From contig JXTC01000005.1 of the NCBI GenBank assembly GCA_002914845.1, positions 579,949 through 643,948 of the forward strand: a stretch of 64,000 nt of DNA, read 5' to 3'. Position 1 is the stretch's first letter; each line of letters begins with the position of its first letter. Shown here in pieces: positions 12,901 to 25,182 of the stretch. The translations under genes and the position numbers were made by a program. Below the pieces are notes generated by a model. The model was not told the origin of the DNA, made no database searches, and saw only the letters and a program-made list of their open reading frames with translations. This stretch comes from Trema orientale. Lineage: Eukaryota > Streptophyta > Magnoliopsida > Rosales > Cannabaceae.

Positions 12901-14612
12901 TATATGAGTCTTACTAGTTTATATTATCTCATTCTCTCCCTCTCTGTTACAAGAACTGTGAAGTCAGAATTAAATTGTACCAGAAGCACTTGATTCAAGT
13001 CGCTTCAGAGCATGGTGAGTTTTGCCACTATTCGTGGGACCCATGTGCAAGATAACCTTACGTCGCTTCCTTCGAGCATTTGGGTACCAAGTATGAGGAT
13101 GACTGAAATTTAGCATCAACCATATGTGAGATAAAATATTTAGGTTATAGTAGATGCCTTGTAAAATTAATAAGAGTCTAAGTGTGCAACTACAGCAGAC
13201 ACTAAGATAGAATGACACATGGGAGAGAATAAAGCACTTGCCAAAATGTGGAACATCGTTGACCCCAAAATCAAGAGAATCTATCTAAACTCCTCCTTTC
13301 ATTTTTAGATTCATTACATGTACTTACATGGTTGACCAAAAATCGCGAGAAAATTCTGAAAAGCATTTGGTAATTCTAACATCTTAAAAACAATACTTTG
13401 TTCAAATTCATCCAAGAAGATGTCCGAAAAAAAATCAAAGCACGAAGTCATCTTGAAGAACTTATAAACTGTTAGAGATTCCTTGACTCCAAGCACGTTT
13501 TCCTTGGTATCTATTTTTATATCCATGCAACATTAGTTTAAACTGCAGTCAGCAACATACTAATTTTTATTTCATTTATTTGTCTAAAAGGTAACGCATT
13601 TACTTACGTGAGGTCCAAAAAATCAAACTTTGAGTTTGAGGTACTGCTGGAGGTTGTAAAATCAAAGTTCGTCTTAGGACTGGAGCTACTGAACTGCCTT
13701 GTCAAATTTGAAACACTAATTACATCTCCATTTTTTAACTCCAAGTGCAAAGAAAAAGGCCTTGTAATACCTGCTAAACCAGTAGGGTGGTGAAATTCAT
13801 TAAAAGCATAAAAACAGATCATCTATCAATGTTACAAATAAATAGATTCAGACACTATCATATTCAAAAAAATCCCTGATGTTTGTCCCAAAAGATTAAC
13901 TGGTACCAAAATTCACTAACATGTAGGAGAAAGTTAAACAAAACATGGCATAACCACATACTGTTAGAGTAAAGCAACAACGTGATAGTCCTTAAGGTTG
14001 GAATTTAGCATTGCTTCATAGTTATCCTTCTCCTATTCCACTAGTTAATAAAATTAGGGAACAAAATTTTGGATAACTTCTGGCCATAAACCAAAGGAAA
14101 ATTGGAGAACCCATTTGACAAATTCCACATTACCAATCAATCCCAATTCCCAAAAAAAAAGAAAAGAAGTCATTAAGTACTATCTTTATATACTTTTGTT
14201 CTGGAATTTTAGCATCTAAAGAAGTCAAAACTCATTGAGAAAAACCCCTGAATAGCTCACTTTTCCCACCTTTTCTCAACCACCAAACAATTTACATATC
14301 TCAATTTTCTCGGTTCCTAATGAATATGTTGGGAATTTTCAGCATGCAAAATCGAAACTTCAGCAAAATCCTTAACTTGGGTTGATTGTTTTATATCCAT
14401 AAAGAACATAATCTGAAATCAACATGGCCCAAATGCTTATTCTATTTTCTTTTCCGTCGATTTCCCAGTTACCAAACAAAGATGTTGCAGTAAATAACAA
14501 TCAAATTAAATTAAATTTAATTAAAAAAAAAGTGGGTAAAAAGAAACGAACCGTGCAGAAGGCGAGAAAGTCCCAAAGGTGAAGCTTTTCGCCGTAGTAA
14601 GAGCGACGCCAT
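3993..14612 (-). CDS. SUV3: ATP-dependent RNA helicase SUV3, mitochondrial
   Basis: DExH-type helicase of the mitochondrial RNA degradosome/RNA surveillance type (family knowledge). Sixteen exons: 14612-14552, 13770-13608, 13102-12981, 12885-12695, 11966-11826, 11131-11009, 10000-9923, 9719-9551, 9195-9083, 8951-8871, 6339-6274, 6088-6024, 5272-5227, 5147-5031, 4276-4185, 4107-3993. They sum to 1743 nt, or 580 aa, close to the usual plant SUV3 length. The start at 14612 gives [21 protein letters not shown], an Arg/Leu-rich mitochondrial presequence. Walker A GPTNSGKT is at about residues 96-103, DEIQ at 176-179, and motif VI QIAGRAGR at about 347-354. The C-terminal SUV3 domain includes [17 protein letters not shown]. 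Intron 4 starts with GC instead of GT. Intron 10 (6340-8870) holds a retroelement and intron 12 a MITE. No lesion is seen, so the gene appears functional. Confidence 0.92.
5431..5802. mobile_element. PIF/Harbinger-like MITE in SUV3 intron 12
   Basis: This 372-bp non-coding element has imperfect terminal inverted repeats built on GTTTGGTT...GGAATGG. The left end reads TGTCACGTTTGG and the reverse-complemented right end GAGTATGTTTGG. It is flanked by TAA at 5428-5430 and 5803-5805, the 3-bp target duplication typical of PIF/Harbinger. The interior is a run of GGAATGG/AATTGG variants. It lies wholly inside an intron. Confidence 0.65.
6540..8595 (-). mobile_element. Deleted Ty3/gypsy retrotransposon in SUV3 intron 10
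   Basis: On the minus strand the element runs from 8595 to 6540. The complete 3' LTR is 6540-6899 (TGATGAAGC to CTACATCA, with a CTATAAATAAG TATA box). A polypurine tract GGGGGGAAA abuts it at 6900-6908. The 5' LTR survives only as its first ~120 bp (about 8476-8595), joined directly to the end of the RNase H/start of integrase region. The LTR leader, primer-binding site, gag, protease and most of RT are deleted. The 5-bp duplication GCTAA at 6535-6539 and 8596-8600 brackets the element, so this is one insertion that later lost its middle. The shared LTR segments are nearly identical, suggesting a recent event. It has the same orientation as SUV3. Confidence 0.88.
7043..8480 (-). pseudogene. 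Ty3/gypsy integrase remnant
   Basis: The reading frame begins near 8475 with the ADALSR motif that ends gypsy RNase H. It passes through the integrase zinc-binding region (CRTCQ near 8120) and then the core domain ([22 protein letters not shown]). The GPY/F-type C-terminal module lies around 7300. An in-frame TGA near 8222 splits the upstream part from the 369-codon downstream part. Without RT, gag and a full 5' LTR the element cannot be autonomous. Confidence 0.85.
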
Positions 14613-14814
14613 TGGAGGGAAAAAGAAAATGGGGAGTTTGATTGATTATTGATATTTGATAATTTATAGTTTCAGGGAACGGCAAAGTTCCAAACGTTAG
14701 GCTCTCCACTTCTGCCGAAACGGGTTTCCTTTGGGTATTCCTCTCATGCGCTTACGCCCACTTCGTTGGAGTAAATGACACATATAGGACTAACTTGTGA
14801 CAAAATGACTTTAT
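14613..14814. other. SUV3 upstream region
   Basis: Short upstream stretch containing the presumed 5' leader and core promoter of SUV3 (minus strand). No distinct motif is called. Confidence 0.4.
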
Positions 14815-16020
14815 TGTGTCATTTTTTCTAAAAATAATTTTTTTAAGAGTGTTAATGACTTCTTGATCATGAAAAAATATTAAGCCAATTTGATAGAGCT
14901 ATAGATTCTAAAAAAAATACTTTTAGCTGTATTGAGGGGAAAATCTATTATAGTGTAAAGCAGCTGAGTGTTTGATAAACTATAATTGAAAAAGTGTTGT
15001 GACTGAGAAAATCTGTATTAGAGTGTTTGGTAAACTGTATCATTGAACTGTTATAAAAATATAGAATGAGTAAAATAGATATTTTGTACAATCATCCATA
15101 TTTTGCGAAGAATCAATTAAATAAATATGTTAATAGACCCTTTTTTTTTTATACATACATTAAGTATATAAATATTTTTACAAAATATTTGTTTATATGA
15201 AAATAATTCAACTAAATTTATTACTTATCATTTAACATAAAGTTTCATAAATAAATTTTTGAGAATAACATAAATAATGTCCAAAATAACAAGTAATTAC
15301 TTATGTTTTTTTAATATGTTTAAATTTTAATATTCTTAATTTTAAAAGGTAAAATCCTAAAACTAATAACGTCAATATATCTTTTGGGCCTTTAGGCCTT
15401 TTTTCTTTCTTATTGCACCAAGCCCAACCTATGGGCCTTCCATTTTCAACGACTCTTCAAGCCCAAAATTGTATCTATGTTATCATTTAATTAAAAAAAA
15501 AATCCTATTCTATTTATTCTCTCCTTCAGCGCCGTCAAGTATAAATGACACTATCAGTTAGCCTTTCCTCCCCAAGTGAGCAACCTGCCATTCACTCTAA
15601 TTGATGTTCGAACGAAACAGTCAGCCTCTATGCTTATCTACAATCATCCCTTGGACCTTGCTCGCCATCGGTCTCAGCCATGCGAGAAGATTAGCAGCTG
15701 GTTATGCGAGAAGATGAACGAAAATATTTAAGTTGGTTTAATTGGTATTTTTAAATTTGGGTGAGGTTATTTTCATTCATACATAATATTCATTAAAGGA
15801 AGATAGTGGATTCCCGTTTAATCTGATACGAGAAGTTGGGTTCCACCAACTTAAGATATGGTTGTGGCTTTAGACAAAAATTATTCAATAATCTCTTTTT
15901 TCATCCTTTATCAAACACCTTTTCACTAAAAAATATTATTTAAGATTTTTTTGACCATAAGCCAATAAGTCTTTAATACTCCTAAAAATATCATTTTCAA
16001 GACAAATGTACAAAAAAAAA
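14815..16020. mobile_element. Probable degraded TIR element
   Basis: The segment around 14845-14890 (GAGTGTTAATGACTTC, then ATTAAGCCAA) resembles the reverse complement of about 15935-15990 (GAGTATTAAAGACTTATTGG). Inner GTGTTTGATAAA motifs also recur inverted (about 14970 and 15915). The interior has no coding frame. Similarity is imperfect, the ends are approximate and no target duplication was read, so this is a tentative call. Confidence 0.35.
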
Positions 16021-16059
16021 GTTATTTTGGCCCAAGTTAATCCTACCCATATCCTTTTC

Positions 16060-17000
16060 TCGTTGGGTTTCTAACATTTTTACCTACAAAAATCGAAAAG
16101 AATTACAAAAATACGGAAATTAGTTTTTTTAAAAAGTAATTCATTTTAAAAAATATTTAGAAAAGAATCACTTTTAAAATAGTAATTGGTTACCGGTTTC
16201 TGAAAACTAGTTATTGGTTTTTCTGGAAATTGGTTACTAGAAACTAGTTACTATTTTAAAAAATAGTATTTTTCTAAATATCTTTTAGAAAATGATATTT
16301 TTCTAATAAAAACGTGCCGCACTTTAAAAAAACGGAAACTAGATATTATACGATGTTTCTGAAAAAATTTAGAAAAATACGGTGGTTTCCGTTTTTTAAG
16401 GTGCGGTACGGTTTGGGTTTCTAACACTTATACCTACAAAAACCAAAAAAAAATTACAAATATACGGAAGTCACACTTTTTTCCAATTTTCGTACAGTTT
16501 TTATTAGGAATATATCATTTTTTAAAAAATATTTAGAAAAATACCATNGTTTCTGAAAAAATTTAGAAAAATACGGTGGTTTCCGTTTTTTAAGGTGCGG
16601 TACGGTTTGGGTTTCTAACACTTATACCTACAAAAACCAAAAAGAATTATAAAAATACGGAAGTTAGGGTTTTTTTCCAATTTTCGTACAGTTTTTATTA
16701 GGAAAATATCACTTTTTAAAAAATATTTAGAAAAATATTATTTTTAAAAAAGTTACTAGTTATCAGTTTCTGGAAACTAGATACTGGTTGCTGGTTACTA
16801 GTTATATACTAATTATAAATATCTTTGATTACTAGTTATCAGTTTCCAGAAACTAGTTATCAGAAAGTAATTACTATTTTAAAAAATGATATTTTTCTAA
16901 CTATTTTCTAAAAAACGGTATTTTCTAGTAAAAACTGTACCGCACCTTAAAAAATACAAAATCACCGTATTTTTCAAAATTTTTTTTCTGAAACATCGTA
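16060..17000. repeat. Nested foldback repeat cluster
   Basis: At least three overlapping copies of a unit run from GGTTTCTAACACTTATACC through ACAAAAATACGGAAG to an A/T-rich arm. They are paired with inverted arms (GGTGCGGTACGG versus CCGCACC) and an internal palindrome of TTACTAGTTACCAG/CTGGAAACTAG type. Two blocks of about 80 bp starting near 16354 and 16548 are almost identical, and a single N at 16547 sits at their junction. A related copy lies at 46835-47165. No protein is encoded. Confidence 0.6.
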
Positions 17001-17694
17001 TATTGTGTAATTTCCCCAGTATTGTTTACATAAAAACCTTGCTCAAAAAATTTGACAAGAACATTTCTTGATAAATCAAAACGTATATTAAATCCGCAAG
17101 TGGCATATGAAAATTGAAAAGAAGTGATCTTTCTTCATAATAAATCTTAGAGTCAAGAGTCTACACTAAGTGAGTTAGGAATAATTTCCTTCAAATTAAA
17201 GTTGAATTAAATGGAGTCCCAAATTGTGATGGTTATAATATTATAGATCATACCAAAAAGGGATGTTGGGTCCTAATATTTTGTGATTATAAATTATAAT
17301 CTCTCTTATTCTCCAAAAGATAAGTGTTTTGCAATTTATAAGTGAAATTGATAACAATCACAAAAAAATGAACTGAGATAACATATATACCTAGGAGAAC
17401 GACTTTGAAAACGTTGAGCAAGAAGGTTTAGGGAGGACAAAGACGTTAAAATCAGTCAGCACCTCATGATTTTGATTGGCAATATTAAGGGGTGATGTAA
17501 TGCTTTGAAATGTAAACAACTTAAATAAAAAAACAGACGAGTACCACAAATGTCAAATGCAGTAATGAAAGCTAAGTGGCCCTTCTGGCTATTTTGCTGC
17601 TTACGTTTGTGGAACTGATTATGTTTTCACATCCACGTCCAAGTTTATAGTTGACATGATTTTGAGGCCGGGACATAACTTTGATAAAGGAATG

Positions 17695-17748
<54 letters not shown>

Positions 17749-20700
17749 TAATAAAAATATAGGAATGCATTTATATCAATTTGAGGGTACTCCAGAATTC
17801 AACTATGCCCCCCAACCCTAAAATATGTAGCCCACTCAATAAAGGACTCCTCACATTGTGGGTTACACATTGCAAAAATTCTTCTGGCACATCATTAGCC
17901 CTTCAAAGTGTTTATCTTCCCTTTTTCATGTTTGGGGTGGGTTTTCCTTTCATTTAAAGAAGAAAAAGGAAGGAATTAATAGGCAGATATATATATATAT
18001 ATGTATGAATGTATGATACGAATACTATAATAAAAAAAAGCGCTTCATGTATATTTAATTCCATAAGGGATTTTTTTTTCCCTTCTAATTTTTGCTAGTA
18101 TGTTCCTTAAAGGAATTGATATTAGTTATTATTTCTAGAGGTACTGTAGATGTTGTATATAGGATACTTTAGTAATCAAACTTCACAGGCTCCAAGCAAA
18201 AAATAAATTAATTAATTAAACAAACTTCATAGCCTATGAAGTTTTCATAGGCCTTGAACTAGTAGTAAGTGGTCATCACCGTTATAAGGACCTCTCCCAA
18301 TATGCTTGCTATGCAATATTTATCTCATGTGGAAAGTGACAAGGCCTATATGAAGTGGGATTTTCATTTTCTTCTTCTTCTCTCTCTCTCTCTAAGAAAT
18401 ATGAAGTGGGATTTTTCTATATTTATAGCTATTAGATGCAAATTATTTTAGAAGAGAATGTCTTGTACTTATTTTTGGAGTCAGGATTGGTTTTTTTTTT
18501 TTTTTTCCTGTGATTTTCTTTGTCCTGCTTTACAGTGTAGCATTTAGTCAAACCAACTTCTGATCATCAGATTTAGAACAGTGGTCCTAAGTCCTCTAAC
18601 ACACTTTTGAGTCCTGACCATGGCCATCAGATTTTTTTTTTTTAAATTAAAAACACATTATTTGCTTATAAAAGGAATGCTTACAGCTAGGAAGACAGAA
18701 ATAAACCAAGCAAATTTTAAATTAAAGAATATTAAAAATCAGAGGAAAAAAAAAACAATGTAAAAAGATTCATAGGCATAGATAATTTTCATCCAAAGTC
18801 TCTAAACAAAATGGTCCATCATCATCATTATCTGATTATTCACAAATGACTTACTTATAGCCCCCCAAAAGACCAATTTCACATTCAAGTGTTCAAGAAG
18901 CACAGTTGGGTTGAACATTTATTGATCTACTAATAATTACAACCTTTCTGCTTTAAATATATGCTTAATAATTTGGGCTCAGTAATATAGCATCATCATT
19001 CATCATGCCGGTAAATCTACAGTACTATATAAATTTTTTACTAAAAAAAGAGCCACACATTATTTTGATTCAGGAATAGTCCTGTAATTTGCTTACTCAA
19101 TCAATACGCATGCCTAGGATATGGTACTATTTTTTGTGTACTATTATAAATTTAGTAAAAAAAAAAAAGAGTTCAGTTCCTTTGTTTTGGGAAGAAAAAA
19201 ATTAACGGGTTATCTATTACCTATAAAAAAAAAAATAATGGGTTATATATGCATGTATAAATGTTAGACAGGTCTTTATCAGTGGTATTTTGTCCAGTAA
19301 AAATACAGAGTGGAATGAAACTTCCTTGGTTGTGGTAGATGCCAAAGACAATGACATGTGAGAAAAGCTTTGTCCCATTTTGAAAATCTAAAGGGGAACC
19401 AAAACCCCTGCCTTTGAATTGGATACATGACACCTCATAAAAAATATAGATATATAAAAACAAAAAATAAAAAGAAGAAAAAATGTTGATGGGTCTCAAA
19501 GCCAATAAAGCAAAGCAAAGATACAAATAAAGAAAGAAAGAATACAAAAGAGGAAAAAAAAAAAAACAAATGTTGGCTACCTTTGAGCTTTGACTGCCTC
19601 GTAAATCAAGAATTTTAAGGCTAAGATCTATTCACCCAAAGGAGAAGAGAATTGGCGGTTTTGGGAAGCAAAAAGAGAAAGGGCACCAAACCCATGTCTT
19701 CTTTATATTTGTTATTTTATTGACCCCTCATGATATGGATTCATTATCTCGTTATATTATATAGAGGCGAGATAACGCAATATTCTGTCATCCAAATCTT
19801 AAATGGGTCTTGGGGATAGTCTAATTAGTTATTATATGTATATATATTATGGTTAAATCATGGTCGGTCATCATCTTTAGAGGACAAGAGATCTCTTTGT
19901 ACTATTACGTGTGGAAAAAAATATATATATTCACGAGGATAATTCTATGTTAACTTTTGCTTTTGACTAAAGTTTTGTTCTCATTTAATTTGGTAATTAT
20001 GGTTGTTGGAAATAAAGTGATTGGTTTTGTTGGGAAGACCTTAGATGAAACCGCCGTTATTCTCAATGTTCTAATCAAACTACAAAAAGGAATACTAGCA
20101 AAATTATTTCATATGTTTGGTACGTTAAACTACATTTGTCACTTTCAATTTATTACCATGTAAATTCAATTTATATGCAAATCACTCCAATGAGAAAAGT
20201 CATAAAACCATAATTTGTGTTAATGCATGCTGAAGAAAATCGTACGTTCTTATTAACGAGATTTAGTTAAGAAAGGAGATAACATTTGTTTATCAATTAT
20301 TCAATTTAAATTATTTTTTTTATTTTTATTGCTTTTATTAATTAAAAATGAAAACTGTAATTTAGTTAAAGTATGTATCCGATTAGAGAAAAAAGAAATC
20401 AAATTACTCTTCCAAATAATATTATCATGTCTTCTTTTTTATTTGCTTTTTGAGGGGAGGCCCATGATTCTAACTTATCCCTTGAAGTTAAATTAATGTT
20501 GAATGATTTGATTTAACTTGGTCCAAGTTATTTATCAGTTATTACGGTTAAAATATATAGTTATAATCTTCAAAAGGAAAAACGACACAATATGATAGGA
20601 CAGACTGAAAAGAATAATCATATAGTAGACGTGGATTAATGAAATGGATGACGATAAGTAAAGAATCAATTTGTTTTGAGTTGGAAGCGATTGGGATGTG

Positions 20701-23700
20701 ATATAGCCCACTCGATATGGTCTCAAGAGTCAACCATCAAGACTAAGATGTTTGCAAGATACCCATGAATAGATGTAAATTTTTAGATAATACCCCATGA
20801 ATACATGTATACATATATATATGGGGTATATAGTATATATTCAGAATCATCTATTCATAATGGAACATTTGAATCCATGAATGTGGTGTACCCTTAGATA
20901 CCCACCACTTGATGGAAATTAGGTTTCAACTAAAGATTTCAAGAGTATATATTTCCACACGAAAATGAATCCCTGTTGATTTTTTTTTCAGTGGTGCAAT
21001 ATTGTAGGACCTCTCTATTTTAATTTTATGAACGACAATTTTGGATGTCGTTTTCGTAAATCACCTAACGGGTTGGACCCAATCTTTCTTCAGATTCTGC
21101 AAAACGAGTTTTCAATCTCATAAGAATGATGTATGACTAGAAAAGTCACTTGTCAATACCATATTGATTGTGGAATGAAGCCAACTATATTCTATATATA
21201 TATATATATATATATAACAGATTAATATCCTTTACTTCTTTCTTTTATTGGTAAGTAAAATAAGGATAATAGAGGGGACAATTAAAGTTAACAAACCACC
21301 ATCGTCAAGCATATAATGATGTAATTAGTGCATGAGTACTAAGCTGATGACTTGCCATCTAAGGTGTCGCACTGATTAAAGTTAGTGACCTTTAATTTTA
21401 ATGTAAAATTCTAAATATAGGATATGCTTGGTAGTAACTACATCTCCTTGCAATGTGAAATGTGAAAGGTTCTACCTTCTAACCCTTCCCCTTAAAGTAA
21501 TTTTTTTATTTTTATTAAAAAGAACTAGTTCGAATGTTACGATGCCGGATGGGCATAATTTATTCATGTTTAATTGCTATGTAACTGGATTTAAAAAAAA
21601 AAAAAAAAAAGCTAGGCCAATATTTGATTTTTTTAAGTGAATATTTAATTTTAAAAGAATATACAGGATCAACTTCTTATTACATGTTTAATCTTGTAAA
21701 TAATAAAAGTTCATTTCTCTAGCTCCCCAATTGTATTTTACACTTTTTAATATTTACTTTTTAGTGTGGATTTTGGAAAATCATTTTAATTTGTCAGTTT
21801 AGTATTTAGCCATCACTAGACGGCTCTTTAATTAGAAGCACAAATTTTATGGGTGTATTTTGTCTTAAACAAATATCCATTTTTTTCAATTTCATTAAAT
21901 TTGTGTAAAACAAATTAAATCAATGGACAAGGACACATTCTATAGTAATAGCCTTTTTCCTTCCTCACATTGAGGCCATGATACACAAACAATGCACATC
22001 CAAACTCCCCTTTTCATAATGCCCCTCCTTGAATCCAAAAACCTTTAATTCTCAATTCTCATGAGATACCATACTTGAAAATGCTCAAGATGAAGAATAT
22101 TTCAATTTGTGGGGCCACTTCTTTTGCACTTTAGATATCTAATTACCAAATATGGCCCATTGCTCTCTCTTCGATCCAATTCTTCACTTTATAAGTTCCT
22201 TTGATTATTGAATGCCTACTTTTTCTTCTCATTGCTTTAAATCATTCCCAAAGACCCACACCAAGGTGAATCAAAAACAAAGCCATGTTGTACTAAAATT
22301 CATACAAAAGAAAGCTCATCATCACCACCTACCATTTCATGAGAGCAGCGTAATTTAATGCATAATAGATAATACTTGATTTTACTAGTATATTAGAAAA
22401 ATATTTGATAAAATGGAAGTCCACTTAATATACATATATATAAAAATAGACTAGGCCTTCTAATTGGTCCCGCATCTTTTGAGCTTTTATACAATATAAT
22501 TCCCATCTCATTAATAGAAGAATATTCAATATGTCAAACAACTCTTCATAATTTAGTTGCCTAAAACTTCCTCAAATAGTACTTCAATTCTTGTACTCCA
22601 TTCCTTCCGCAACATGAGCAAATACCCTTAAAATTCCTTAGTCCTTACCATGAAGGATTTTATAAGTTTTTTACTATTTTTTTTTGTTCATGTTCAGTAA
22701 CTTTGATAATACCCCAAAACAAGTTTTCCCATGACCGTATTCCGACTAAATGGTACAAAGAACAAGGATAGAGATTTAGTGTTGACATATGGAGAAATTA
22801 AGCCTGAAGTGATAGTAATTATTAAGTCAGTATTATAAACAAGAAAAAGGAAAATCTAATAACATTTATAAGACAACAAAGACCTCATTACCAACATCTA
22901 TTATCTTGTAGGGACCAATTTGTTATCATGCTAGTTAAAACCATACTCGGTTAGTGGGAGCTAATGAATTAATTGTTAAGGACTCCCATTAGGAATGTGG
23001 AAAAGAAGGATTGATACTAACCCAACTAGGAATGTTTCCGCCGTCAGCTCTATTAATATATGTCCTTAAAATATATATAATATTCGGCTCTAAATAATGG
23101 CCTTTTAAAGCCATATAATCATGAGGTATTAGCAACAGTCCAAAATAGAACAGGGCAGGCAGCCCCTTAGATGGGGTCCTGGGGATGGCCATGCTTGTTA
23201 TTAAGACCAGTCAATTAAGACTTTCCGACTTGGAGAGGAGCCTAAACCAAAAGGCAAATCATCTTTCAAAAAATGTGGTTTTCATTAAGGAAAATGTTGA
23301 ACGCCCGAGGAGGATGAGCCGGCGTGGGCGGCGGGGCACATCAAACTAGGAAATTGAAGAACATTTTTTGGTGTTACCAAATAAGATTCACCAACCCAAA
23401 AAGAAAAGAAATCTAAAGGTAACCTTCAAAGGGAGAAGAAGCTCCCTCTTGCTCCGTGCCCAAAAATCACATTAATGTATATAGGCCAACCCCCACCTTA
23501 AAGTTGGTAGCTTCTAAGGACTATAGCCTTCAAAAGAAGGGACCCCAACACGCAAAAGTGGGACAAGTGCCCTTGTTTTGAAGGACACATGAGCTTAGTT
23601 TGAGCCAAAGAGATCCTCAAATTTGCTTAGTGAACATTCTCCTCCTACTATTTCCAAGTCATTGCACTTTGGGATCATTTATGAACAAAGTTTACATACA

Positions 23701-24599
23701 CATACGTTACACATTGCTCCACAAAATCGGATGTGGGCAAGGCGTAAAAGAAGACAAAAATGAAGTTTTTTTGGGGGGAGATTTTAGCATTGATATTAAA
23801 AGGTGAATGAATCCTCCACAAAACCCCATAAAAAAGAAAAAGAAAAAAAATCTAATAATTTCACAAAAACCAAAAAGTTCATGCAAACAAGTTAAGAGAA
23901 GCATAGTATATTTCTTTTTGTCTATACATACTCTACTATTGCCTTCATCTCCAAACATTCTTTTCCTAGCGGCTCAGTCCTCGGCAAAAGAAGCAAACAA
24001 AATAAATTAAAATAAATAAATAAATAAAGACAGAAACAATAAAACACAATATAGTACTGCAAAGACTACAACACATACATTTCCCTTTATCTTTTTTACT
24101 TTATTTAATTAACTTTTTATTTTACTTTGATATTGGCAGTCCAAAATGGGCATGACTCATGAGAGAGAGGGATTGTTATGCGGAGATATGAGATCTCAAA
24201 TTCACTTTGCTGACCGGGGGCAGGCTTTGTTCAGCTGACTGAGTCGTTTAGTGTTCAGCAGTTAAAGCTAAACGACATGCCCGTTGCCCCATTATGTTGG
24301 CCTCTCTGTCTTGAGCTTTGGGTTAAATTTTATTTTACTTTTTCTTTTAACTAGAAAAAAAAATTAAAGGAGAAATAAACTCCTCAAGACTCGGTGTGTC
24401 TCTCTCTCTCTCTCTCACTCACTCACTCACTCACCCACTCTCTCACTCGCGCTTTCTACTGTTCAAAACAATTACTTTATTTTTTTTTTTTTTCTGTTTT
24501 CCTGGTTTGCTTGCCACTTGAACATACTTTGCTCTGTTGTGTTTACTGAGAACGAGGCCTTTTGTTTTCCAAGAGAGAGAAGAAAGAAAGAAGCATGAA
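17001..24599. other. Gene-free AT-rich intergenic region
   Basis: No frame here shows a recognisable protein, conserved motif or paired splice sites. It holds AT microsatellites (17697-17744, about 17984-18002, 21190-21216), homopolymer runs and a short GC-rich patch at about 23296-23337 with no identity I can assign. The last few kb should contain the promoter of the 5-phosphatase gene. Confidence 0.6.
17697..17744. repeat. (TA)n microsatellite
   Basis: Uninterrupted AT/TA dinucleotide run of about 48 bp. Confidence 0.9.
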
Positions 24600-24719
24600 G
24601 CTCTGTCTCTCTGACTCCCTTTCTCTTTCTCTCTCTTTAGTTCTTTCTTTCTCTCTCTATGTCTGCCGCATTGTCTTGTTCTATTTAGAATCTAATCTCA
24701 CTTCCACGCATTAAAGTGT

Positions 24720-24721
<2 letters not shown>

Positions 24722-24758
<37 letters not shown>
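24722..24758. repeat. (TC)n microsatellite in 5' leader region
   Basis: Pure CT/TC run in the pyrimidine-rich stretch (24400-24760) upstream of the 5-phosphatase start codon. It probably lies in or near the transcribed leader, where CT-rich tracts are common in plants. Confidence 0.75.
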
Positions 24759-24762
<4 letters not shown>

Positions 24763-25182
24763 ACTAGTCGTCGTTATTGGCTTCATATTTTCCGGTTTTG
24801 GGTCTGTTAGGCCTATACCCTTTTAACAGAAGGCTAAGCTAGCTAGACACTCTACAAACCAACCCGAAAGAGCAAAACAAGAGAAACCCATTTCTTATTT
24901 GCTCCTCTTTCAGAGTCTTCGGACCTTGTTCCTGCCAGTTTTTTGAGAGTTTGAGAGATAGGTGACAAGAAAAGTTGCAGAGAAGTAAGACCCTTTTGTT
25001 ATTCTGAAGCTCCCTCTATCTCAAAGTGGTGTACCAAGAATTTGGAGAAGGGGCAGAGTCCTTTGTATGAAGTTCTATTATTTTGATTATCTGACATTTT
25101 TGGAGGATTCTGAGCGTAACCCAGTTGCCCAAACATAGTAAAGAATACTAGTTTGAGAGCTGTATGAAGTAAAAGTGGAACA

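Noticed and set aside
19957..20163. 68-codon open frame
   Set aside because: AT-rich, no homology sense, no splice partner or promoter.
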